Positions 49,501 to 61,500 of a DNA stretch of 64,000 nucleotides are shown here, piece after piece. Within the stretch, counting starts at the first letter, position 1. Each line of letters starts with the position of its first letter. Origin of the DNA: Serripes groenlandicus. Lineage: Eukaryota; Mollusca; Bivalvia; Cardiida; Cardiidae. The notes under the pieces are model-generated. The model was not told the origin of the DNA. It did not search any database and saw only the letters and a list, made by a program, of their open reading frames with translations. The position numbers and the translations under genes are program-made. Location: the NCBI GenBank assembly GCA_031761405.1, contig JASEVX010000012.1, positions 23,981,165 through 24,045,164 on the forward strand, in the 5' to 3' direction.

Positions 49501-52500
49501 TTTCAAAACTTGACTGTTGCTAAGACAACAAGTATCGTCAAGTATTTCAAAAAGAATAAAAAGAGAGCCAAATCACACAACTGCAGTAAGGCAAATTCTC
49601 TATGCTCATTGTTGAGAGAACGTGGCTTGATGAAGAAGATATAAGGTCCACAGGATTGATATATCCCTTGTGGTTACTGGCCGAGCTATTGCGGCTCGAA
49701 ACATATTGTAGGCTTCATGCAAAACGGTTGTAACTACAACTATCATTGAAGATGATAAATTCCCCCTAAACAGCACCTTGACCTACACCATAACTTAATT
49801 AGTCAAAGGGCCATAACTCTGTAAAATATAATGCAATTATGACCCCTTTAGGATATGCACATCTCCTCTTGGTATAGAAGCTTCATGTAAAATTTTATTG
49901 AATTCCATTCAGTGGTTTGTAAGAAATAGGCCGGACAAAATACCCCCTAAACAGCACCTTGACCTACACCATAACTTAATTAGTAAAAGGGCCATAACTC
50001 TGTAAAATATCATGCAATTGTGACCCCTTTAGGATATGCACATCTCCTCTTGGTATAGAAGCTTCATGTAAAATTTCATTGAATTCCATCCAGTGGTTTG
50101 TAAGAAATAGGCCGGACAAAATATGGCTTCCGTCCGACCGACAGACAGCCCGACACAGTGACTCCTATATACCCCTCTTCTTCGAAGGGGATATAACTAC
50201 AACTTGTTACAATATGTAGTTACAACTGTTTCGCATGAATTCTAAAAAACCTGCCTCCTCATTTATATATAGGGTCCAAATGGATACTGTTTTACAGAAG
50301 TTTCTTTAAGCCTGTTCTAGGACTAATTGGCGAAAAAGTGAACAGCCAGATCCTTATCCTTTTCCGACATACAGATGCTTTAAGATGCCTCTGCAGTGGA
50401 CAACTTTTGAAAACATTCTGGCAAAAGGAGAAATAGCTCATAACGAGTACTATCTCCTTCTACTGTAATGTTTTCAACTCTATTCAATAATTACACTTAA
50501 TTAGTAGATATCTTCTACATTTCTTCTTAGATGTTTTAAAAGTCATCTGCTGCAGATTTGTCATACATCAGAAAGGATTGACCCTTTCCCTCATATAGAT
50601 GCTTTCTGACACCTCTGCAGCAGATGGCTTTTTGAAAACATAGTGACAAAAGAAGAAATTGCTCAAAACGAGTAATTTCTCCTTTTGCCACAATGTTTTC
50701 CACTTTTAGTCATAGGTTATCCATTCGATTAAAGAGATTTTCTATTATTTGACAAAATATGTTCAAAGTCGACTGCTGCAGAATTGTCGTATGAGGGAAA
50801 GGGTTAATTTACACCCACGCGAAAATTGACTCTCATGATTAGATTTCTTGCACATTTGACACTTACATTACCAGTACAATGCTGTTCATATTCTGCCAAG
50901 TTGAAACATTCTCCTTCCTGATCTCTGTATTCATTGTCGGCACATCTCGGATAAACCTTCTTGATGCAGTCAGTATCACCGTCCGTTTCTAAAAATCCCG
51001 CTTGACATGGGCATGTTCTGTCGCTTTCCTGAAGAAAAAAAAATATATATAGCTTATCTGCAGTTGAACACATCCTGGCAAAAAATACAGTTGTTAACAT
51101 TGTAGCAAAAGAAGTAATTGCTCATTATGAGCAATTTCTTCATTTGCCATAATGTTTTCAAAAGTGGTCTGCTGCTTGTGATAGCGTGTTAACCCTTTCC
51201 CTCATATAGACGCTTTCTGACGCCTCTGCAGCAGACGGCTTTTTGAAAACATAGTGATAAAAGAAGAAATTGCACAAAACGTGCAATTTCTCCTTTTGCC
51301 ACAATGTTTTCCACTTTTTGTCATAGGTTATCCATTCAATTATAGAGATTTTCTTTTTTTTTACAAAATACGTTCAATACGTCTGCTGCAGAATTGTCGT
51401 ATGAGGGAAAGAGTTAAATGATTTTTTTCTTCTTTCTTATGTCATGTTATCTATATTATTTATGACTGCCTGAAAAATATATATATCATATCAGGAACAT
51501 TGCAAATCCTACCTGAAAATCTCTTCCCTGGCCTGTACAGGAACAAGTTGGTTGTCCAGTAGATGGCTGCAAAGCTAGTGCACCGCAGAAAAAACAGGCA
51601 GTTTGACCAATATCGTTGGCGAAATGGTCCGTGGTACAATCGGCACAATCGCTCACTGAGGTACCATACTCATCGACCCTAGATTTACCAGCGGGACACG
51701 GTGTTTCATAGCCAGACCCAGCGGGGCAATAATATCCTAAAAAAGATGAATAAATAAAATGATAGTTTATCTGACACAAACTTTTTAACCTACCGGTAGT
51801 AAATTTACCTTTTATGGAAAGGAATTTATACAGGTCTTTAAAAAACTTGTTTTCCAATACAAAATTGATTCACTTGTAATGTACATGTCCCCATATGACT
51901 ATATTGTAAATGACTGTTTAATAAAATATTGTTTAAACTAAATAAAATGTGTATCTTATGGTCTAAAATGCTTTGTGTTTTAAGAGTTAGAGACAACTCG
52001 AGTATTTCAAATTTTAAAAGCCTTATTTGATACTCAAACTGTATGTTGTGGGTACTCAAAAGAATCATTTCAGTGAGACTATTCTTTTGAGTACCAACAA
52101 CAACAGGTTTGGTCATAAGAGAAAATATTTGTGTGAAAAGACAAAGTTCTCCTTGTCTGTACTCTGCCTATGTGATCCTTCAGCCTTTCAAACATACAAC
52201 AAAAATTCTAATAAGAAGTCTTGGAAAACATCTACATAACTAAAATGGAGTGCTCCCCGGAGCACGTGTGTCACCTGCCGGGGCCTTGTCAGAAAATTTT
52301 AATTTTTGACAGAAAAGGGGCAATGACTCTGATATAAAAATATTTGGATTATCCCCCTTTTGTAAACCAATCACACACATTGATATAAACATTTGTCAGA
52401 AGTTTCAATGTAATCCTTTGAGTAGAAAAAGTTATTTGAAAACGTGACGAAAAAGTGTGACGACAGACAGACAGACGGACGGACAGAGAGACGTCGGACA

Positions 52501-55500
52501 AAAAAAAAGTAATCCCTAAGTGCCTATCATGCTACGCAGGTGACACAAAAACCCGGAAACTGTCTATAAATAAAAGAATAATTATTTAATTAAGTTGAAA
52601 ACATTGTGACAAAAGGAGAAATTGCTTGTTTTGAGCAATTTCTGCTTATGTCACTGTGTTTTCAAAAGTCATCTGCTGCAGGGGCGTCAGAAAAAGCCTT
52701 TATGTGGGAAAAGCTTTAAGCCTTTTAAATATTCAACAAATAAGCAGCCGACAACTTGGAAAATGGAAAATCTGTGCTTGCTCAATGAGAACCATCTTGC
52801 TCCTTTTCTTTCCACAAAGAAGCCAATCAAACATATTTAAGCCATTCCCATATTCAAAATTTTTACATTTACATGTGGGAAAGGTTTATGTTCTTTGTAA
52901 AGGAACATATCTCCTGCCATTATGGCAGTAAGATTAATTTTGTGTGTGTTTAATGCCACTTTTAACCCTTTCCCTCATACGACAATTCTGCAGCAGACGA
53001 CTTTGAACGTATTTTGTCAAAACATAGAAAATCTCCATAATTGAATGGATAACCCATGACTAAAAGTGGAAAACATTGTGGCAAAAAGAAGAAATTGCAC
53101 GTTTTGTGCAATTTCTTCTTTTGTCACTATGTTTTCAAAAAGCCGTCTGCTGCAGAGGCGTCAGAAAGCGTCTATATGAGGGAAAGGGTTAAACAATGTT
53201 TTGAGTTATATCACAGCATTTCCTGGGTAAGTTACCAACAAATACTACTGGTTCATTAATCCTGACACCAGCCAGTCAGTCGTAATGCTAACCCCGCAAC
53301 CCTGAACACCAAGGAAAGCAGCCATTACTACCATTTTTAAAGTCTTTGGTATGACCAGACTGTGGATCGAAGCCGGCAACCATCTGCACCCGAGGCGGAC
53401 ACACTACCACTACACCAGCGAGGCAGTAAGCGAAAGCATGCCGGACAGACAGGACAGACATGCCATGAGGAAGACTTTAGTGATCCCTATAATATAATCG
53501 ATTGATATGTGCAAAACGGTTGTAACTACATCTTGAACAAGATGTAGTTACAACCGTTTTGCATGAAGCCCTCCATCTGTCTTCTGAGGTGACACAAAAA
53601 GGTTGATTTTAGCACAGGCGTCCGAGTTTTTGTTTAGAGAGAATTTACAATACAAACATGCAATACCTGGTTAATCTACTACAAATAGTCTTTAAATGAT
53701 CCATATACAACAACGACCGTAAGCATTATTATTACACTATATGGACGTATAGAGTGGCTATTTATAGTAACACATGCAGAATTCCCCGTATTATTACGAT
53801 AATTTTTATCACAGCGTATAGACAATAAAGAGAGACTTTTTGAGTTTCTTAACGAGGTATTGTGCATTTTTCCGCATTTTTTGCTGTGACAGAAATTCGG
53901 ACGCCTTGATTTTAGAGTGTCTTTACCTGGGGGACATGGGTAAGAATTGGTTTTGTTGACACCAAAATAGTCAGCAAGGCTACTGGAATTGATGACAGGG
54001 TTATCCGTGGTAGCCGTAGCAAGACAGACAACTCCCGCTTGACATGTTACACAACCGCTGCCATCATTAGCGCTATATGTCCCTCCGCGACACGGATCAC
54101 AAGTGCCGTCCTGTGTAAAATGGTCGGCTCCAACCTTCTCTCCGTAACCAGGGGGGCACATCGTTGGTTCAATTGCACCTGTAAAATACAAAGAAATTTA
54201 GAAAGCATTAACAGAAGGTTAATTGTTGATCAATTAATACCAAATTGAAGCTAACAACAGCATTTGACCAGTAAGTTCTTTTTAGAAAGGTTTAACCCTT
54301 TCCCAGATACAACAAATCTGCAGCAGACGACTTTGAAAACATTTAGACAAAAATGGGACTACTCTCTATGAATTAAAGAACAATAAATGAATACAGCAGC
54401 TGCTGAAAATATTGTGGCAAAAGGAGAACAGCATTGTCTTATCAAGTTATGTTATGATGACCACTTAACATAATTTTACTAAAATATACGTGTCAAAATA
54501 GTTCTGAGTAATATTACGATGACCACATAGCAGAACCTGAACAGGTGTCAAAACAGTTCCTTGTAATTTCAAGATGACCACTTAACCCCCCTTTCCAACA
54601 TATAACAAATTTGCAGCAGACGACTTTGAAAATATCTACTCAAAAATATGGAAAATCTCTATAATTGTAGGTATAATTACTGAAAAAAATTGAAAATGTT
54701 GTGGCAAAAGGAGAAATTGCTCATTTTGAGCAATTTCTACATTTGTCATGATGTTTTCAAATGTCGTTTGCTGCAGTTGCATCAACATGTGCGTAATATT
54801 GAATAATGTCAAAGCAGTATCATTTAACCCTTTCCCACATACAATATATACAACTCGAGGGCTTGGCGTGAAACGGTTGTAACTTAAAACCTATTTTGAA
54901 AACCATGGTTTAGGGGCAATTTTGACCCTTTTGTAAACAATGCAAATTTAGGTGCCATTGCTCAGAACGAGCAATGGCACCTAAATTTACATTGTTTACC
55001 AAGAAAAGTGATTAAACGCTTATAAAGACTTCATGGCGAGGTGATTAACCTTGGTAAAAAAATACCAATTTTAGATACAACCGTTTCACGCCAAGCCCTC
55101 GAAATTTACTATAACTTGACTTTCATAAACATTGGCATATAAATGTAATCTTTTCATGAATTCATTTGTAAAAAAAAAATGACAGTGCTTCGTAAGCCTT
55201 TGAAGGCTGGCTATTATATATTATTGAATTGTATTGTATTGTGATGTATGTATAGGTTGCACTTTAAATAATAAAATATCTATCTATCTACAATAAATCT
55301 GCAGAAGACGACTTTGAAAACAAGTTGGAAACTCCCTTAAAATGAAAGTACAATAATTGAATACAGTTGAAAACATGGTGACAAAATGTGCTTGCTTTGA
55401 GCAATTTCTTTTGTCGCCATGGTTTCAATTTTCAAAAAACCGTCTGCTGCAGAGGCTTCAGAAATCGTCTATTTGGGGGAAAGGGTTAATATGATCATGA

Positions 55501-58500
55501 CCACTTACCAGCATCTGTACAGTTGCATGTGTCAAAGTAGTTTCCAGTGCAGTAACTGCCAGATGGACAAGCCGTGGGCTCGGTTGAGTTTGCGGGACAA
55601 TAGAAGCCTGGCGGGCAGCTTATCTGCGACTCCGAGTTGTTACAGTAATAACCTGTAAGTGAAATATCAAAAACTCTGATAAAGATGATTTCCCAGACTT
55701 GGTTAGAAGAGGAGAAATTCAAAAAAAAAATTGAGAAATGGAGAAATTGCCAGAAACAACGTTATGAAGGAGAGGAATTTAATAAGCTAGAATTAGCTTA
55801 AATTCCAATCCTTTTGTTTTTTCTTAATGTCACTGTGACCTTGACCTCTAAATGGATGACCTCAAAAATTAATAAGGGTCATCTACTGGTCATGTCTAAC
55901 CTACCTGTAAACTTTGAGAACTATAGGTCCAAGCATTATCCAGTTATCAATCGGACAATCTTTGATCTACCCACGAGCCGACAAACATGTAACAAAGCAG
56001 TAAACCCTCCTTATTTGAAGGGGACCATTATAATGATATAATTAGCATAAAATATGCCTCTTATCTGTTCCTTTGGCTATCGAGGCTATGGTTTCAAACA
56101 TAAAACAAATCTGCAGCAGACAACTGTATGAAAATAATCCGTCCATGTAAGTATAATTATTGAAAAGAGTTGAAAACATTGTGGCAAATGGAGAAATTGC
56201 TTGTCAAAGAGCAATTTCTCCTTTTTGTTACATCTTTCAAAATTCATCTGGAACAGATGCTTCTATTTGTGGGATGGATAAGAATTAACCCTTTCCCTCA
56301 TACAATTCTGCAGCAGACGGCTTTGATCATATTTAGTCAAAAAATAGAATTGAATGAATAACCTATGACTAAAAGTGGAAAACATTGTGGCAAAAGGAGA
56401 AATTGCTTGTCTGGAGCAATTTCTTCTTTTGTCACTATGTTTTCAAAAAGCTGTCTGCTGCAGAGGCGTCAGAAAGCGACTATATGAGACAATGGGTTGA
56501 CAATTTACTCTTACCTGCTTTACACTGCCTGATGAGTTCGGCCCCTTCTGGACAGTATTGACCATCGCCGCAGGGGTACCCAGAAAACGTCATATTTGTG
56601 TCGGGACAGTATGACCCTCCTGGACACAGGTAACACTCCGCCTCGCTACTTGCAGCTATCACATCCCTGTAAACAAAATTAACTAGATATTAACCCTTTC
56701 CCACATAAAGACGCTTTCCAACGCCTCTGCAGCAAACGGCTTTTGAAAACATTGTGACAAAAGGAATAATTGCTCAAAACGAGCAATTTCTCCATTTGCC
56801 ACGATGTATTCAATTTTGTTTAATCATTATACTATCATTTAAAGATGTTTACCATATATTAAACCAGATGTTTTCAAAGTCATCTGCTGTAGATTAATTG
56901 TATGTGGGAAAGGCTTACCTAACTACCTGATACTGACTCCTGTCGACCTTTTCCCACATACAAAAAGTCTGCCAGCAGGCGACTTTTAAAAATAGAGGGC
57001 CATGATGGCCCTGGATCGCTCACCTGATTTTATTTTTCACTTTAGCTATATAAGCCCCGCCCCCTGGCGTCCATAGTTTCCGACCAATCAACTTGGCTTG
57101 AAGGAATCTGATAGAGGGTCACCCTAGGAACATTTCTACAAAATTATTTGAAAATCGGCCAGACACTTTTGGAGGAGAAGATATTTTAAGTTTTCACTAT
57201 AGCCATATAAGGCAAAATAGCCCTGCCACCCCTGGAGGCCATGTTTTTCAACCAATCAACATGGCTTGAAGGAATCTGATAGAGGGTTATCCAAGGAACA
57301 TTTCTACAAAATTATTTGAAAATTGGCCTGACACCTTGGGAGGAGAAGATTTTTTAAGTTTTCACTATAGCCATATAAGGCAAAAAACAAAGCTCAGGTG
57401 AGCTAAAAACTGGGCAAAACTATGGTTTGTCTCTATAGAGGAAAGTTTAATCATTAAATAGAGTTGAAAAAATGGCTTAATTTTTTTGCCACAATTTTCA
57501 AGTCTTCTGCTGTAGATGCGTAAAAATGCTTCTGCAGGTTGGAAAGGTTAATCATCTTTCTGATTTAATTAGACTGAGTTTGACTTCTTTCAACCCTACC
57601 ACATACAACAACTATCATCATGAGCAATTTCTCCTTTTGTCATATTCTTTTCAAAAAGTAATCTGCTGCAGAGGCATCAGAAAGTCTGGCAAAGTGTTAA
57701 TAAACAATGGAGTTCTTCTTTAATCTGTGTTTGTCATGTACTATAACGAAGTCAATGGAATATAATTCGAGGGGTTCATGCAAAACGGTTGTAACTACAT
57801 CTTGTTCAAGATGTAGTTACAACCGTTTTGCATGAAACCATCGATATCTAGGCAACACTAGGGTTACCTCTGTGGAAAAAATCAGTTTATGTTGTAAGTA
57901 AAATTACTGAAGAGATGAGTTAAAAAATATTGTGGCAAATGTAGAAACTGTTCATCATGAGCAATTTTCCCTTTTGCCACAATATTCTCAAAAGTTGTCT
58001 GATGCATATATGGATCCTTGTGGGACAATTAGAAGTTTCTCATAAGGAGCAATTACTTCATTATAACAATTAATGTAACTCTGTATTGACCATAATTTTT
58101 TCCAGATGTTGCAGCATTTTCATTGGATGATACCAATACTGGGAAGGGGAAAAGGAGCAATAGCTCAAATCAGAAATTCCTGCTTTTACCGCAATGTTTA
58201 AAGCAGATTTTTTTTCAAAAGAGCTTTTAAACAAGAGGCCCAAGAGGGCCAGTATCGCTCCACGGCCATAAGGCAAAAATCAAATCTCCAAACAGCCCTG
58301 CCCCCTAGTGGCCATATTTTTTACCAACCACCATGGCTTAAAGGAATCTTGTAGAGTGTCACCCAAGGAATGTTTCTGCAAAATTATTTGAAAATCGGCC
58401 TGACACTTTCGGAGGAGAAGATTTTTTAAGTTTTCACAATAGCCATATAAGGCAAAATAGCCCCACCCCATGGCGGCCATATTTTTGAACCAATCAACAT

Positions 58501-61500
58501 GGCTTGAAGGAATCTGATAGAGGGTCACCAAAAGAACATTTCTACATAATTATTTGAAAATCTGCTTAACACTTTCGGAGAAGAAGATTTTTTAAATTTT
58601 CACTATGGTCATATAGAGCAAAGTAGCCCCGCCCTCTAGCGGCCATATTTTTCGACCAATCAACATGGCTTGAAGGAATCTGATAGAGGGTCACCCAATG
58701 AACATTTCTACAAAATTATTTGAAAATCGGCTGAACACTTTCGGAGAAGAAGATTTTTTAAGTTTTCACTATGGTTATATAAGGCAAAATAGCCCCGCCC
58801 TCTGGCGACCATGTTTTTCGACCAATCAACATTTCTTGAAGGAATCTAATAAAGGGTCACCCAAGGAACATTTCTACAAAATTATTTGAAAATCGGCCTG
58901 ACACTTTCAGAGAAGAAGATTTTTTAAGTTTTCACTATTTTTTTCTTTTGGTTGCCATGGAAACCAGAATTATGGATGGATCAAAAAAATTCGAAGGAAT
59001 TTAAGAGAGGACATTGAGAGGATGCTTCCTATGAAGTTTAAACCAAATTGGCCAAGTGGTTAGTGAGAAGAAGTCGTTTAAAGGAAAAAGTTTACGCACG
59101 CACGCACGACGGACAATTCGCCATGACATAAGCTCGACTGGCTTTCAGCCAGTGGAGCTAAAAAGTAGCCTTTAACCGTTTCCCTTATATAGACGCTTTC
59201 TGACGCCTCTGCAGCAGACAGCTTTTTGAAAACTTAGTGACAAAAGAAAAAATTGCTCAAAACGAGCAATTTCTCCTTTTGCCACAATGTTTTCCACTTT
59301 AAGTCATATCATAAGGTTATCCATTCAATTATAGAGATTTTCTGTTTTTTGACAAAATATGTTCAAAGTCGTCTGCTGCAGAATTGTCGTAAGAGGGTAA
59401 GGGTTAAGGGTTCACATTTGTCATATGTCAATAAATCATCCAAGTAAACGCATGTAGGCAAATCAGAGGACAGAATAACTAAGGCAGGTGACACTAACAA
59501 CTAACTGTAATTGGGAAAGCGTTAAATGCTATGTAAACCCCTTTCCAACATACAGCCCCTTTCTGATGCATCTGCAGCGGACAACTTTCGAAAAACACCG
59601 TCGCGAATGAAGAAATTGCTCATGTTGAGCAATTTCTCAATTTGCCAAAATGTTTTCACCTCTAATCTATAATTAAACTGTTGTTTATGTTGTGTTTTTC
59701 TATATTTTTCCTCAATTGCAACTTTCTGCAGCAGACTACTTTGAACATATTTTGTCAAGAAATGGAAAATTCCTATAATTGAATGGACAACCTATGACTA
59801 AAAGAGGAAAACATTGTGGCAAAAGGAGAAATTGCTCGTTTTGAGCAATTTCTTCTTTTGTCACTATGTTTTCAAAAAAACGTCTGCTGCAGAGGCGTCA
59901 AAAAGCGTCTATATGAGGGAAAGGGTTGAAGGGTATCTTACCTGTATGTCCCAGCCGGACATGGTGCCGGTGTATCTGTGGCATTGACACAGAAAAAACC
60001 CAATGGACATGGTTTCGTGGTGTAATTGGCCATTCCCAATTCATCACAATAATATCCTGCTGGACACGGCAAACATGCACTTATATCGATGGATCCGTTC
60101 ACATTATTGTATGTGCTGATTGGACATTGGGTCGGATCCAGACCCACTGAGCAGTAGTAACCCGCCCAACAAGGTTCAGAAACCGTCGTATTTGCGGGAC
60201 ATATTCGACCGCCAGGACACGGCTGACATTCAGCCTGACTAACAGCACCTTCTTTGTCAATGAATTGTAAGCTGGGGCATGATGCTTGAGTTGTGACGCC
60301 AGCAATACAGTAGTAACCATATGGGCAAGGACCTCCATTGGGCATCCAGGAGCTATCCGGATCTGCCACACCGATACTTGAGTAACAGATAAAGCCAGCT
60401 TGGCAATCATCGGTGATGTTACCGCCAGTGCAATATTTACCTGTAACAGTAAGAAAAAGATGATATCTAATTTGCTAGAATATTGTTTTACATTACTTTC
60501 AACAGTATTTCAATTAAATCATAGTAGTTTATAACTAGAACTACCAGTATTATTAGTAACACCAGTTGTAATGCCCTCTCTCCCCCCCCAAAATCTGAGT
60601 GTCAAGGAGGGAAGCAAGTTGACGATCTAAAGGTTTGGCTGTAGGCTTAATGATGAAACCTAATACATACCCAGGCATAAATGTATCTGCACATCATGTT
60701 TAGTGTCTTCAAGTGTTATTGAGATATAGCCTAATTTCCGTTCCCAACACACATAGTCTGATAGACAATGTTAAACAAGAGGGCCATGAGGCCCTGGAAT
60801 CGCTCACCTGAGAATGGGCTATTTAAGACTTAACTCTTTCAGCGGCAAAGGCAATATCATCAAGACAAACTTTCTGACAAAATGTCAAGCTGCTCATGTC
60901 AAAGATGCAATCTCTATAGTGTTAACTAGATTGTTCTACAGTGAGTTAGTTGTTGACCTGACCTGACCCATATTTGAACTTACCCTAGATATCATCAAGA
61001 CAAATATCCTGACAAAGTTTCAACATGCTCAAGCCAAAAATGCGGCTTCCAGCGTGTTAACAAGATTTTACTTCAATTCGGCCTAGTGACCTAGTTTTTG
61101 ACCCGACATGACCTATATATCACTAAGCCAAACATTCTGACAAAGTTTCAACATGACCCAGTTTCGATAGAGAAACTTTCATGATGATTGGATGCAAAAT
61201 GTTGCCTCTAGAGTGTTAACAAACAAATGTTGACGACGAACGACGGACACCGGACAAAAGAAGATCACAATAACTCAACTTGGACACTTTGTGCTCTGGC
61301 GAGCTAAAAAGTTGAGAACTGCATCCTTATACATACGGAGAATGAAATGATGTCTGTGCCATTCTATCAGTTTGTCACACTGGCATCTTTGTATGTACCA
61401 TTTGGGCGCAAAACAAGAGAATAATCATAGAAATGACAAGTTATTTATGACAGATAGTCTATGTAATGTTTACTTACCAGGTGGACATGCAGCACAATCT

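Larger units (their letters stand above)
48173..50866. other. Intron 8
   Basis: Helentron-like element (48231-49250), MITE (about 49255-49474), short foldback split by a repeat element (49712-50245), and two MITEs in tandem (about 50355-50580, 50578-50807). Segment 49490-49710 is unassigned. Confidence 0.65.
51737..53926. other. Intron 6
   Basis: Palindromic relic 52020-52120 (TTGTGGGTACTCAAAAGAAT...ATTCTTTTGAGTACCAACAA), a MITE (about 52185-52715) split by a Helentron-like element (52243-52551), a SINE with a nested MITE (52935-53430), a short foldback (53511-53574). 53600-53926 keeps an open frame past the exon 6 donor but shows no domain. Confidence 0.6.
54179..55508. other. Intron 5
   Basis: MITE relics at about 54293-54430 and 54585-54790; MITE 54824-55489 interrupted by palindromic MITE copy 4 and a further stretch to about 55289 that ends in CTATCTATCTA. 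54430-54580 is unassigned. Confidence 0.55.
56667..59941. other. Intron 3 (3.3 kb)
   Basis: MITE (about 56690-56920), a MITE split by a Helentron-like element (56950-57550), short foldback 57777-57845, MITE relics (57590-57700, 57860-58230), a Helentron-like element (58232-59163), MITEs 59172-59407 and about 59535-59929. Little sequence is unassigned. Confidence 0.65.

Noticed and set aside
54039..60410. Secondary minus- and plus-strand ORFs overlapping Cys-rich exons
   Set aside because: They lack the Cys-rich pattern and phase continuity shown by the chosen frame.
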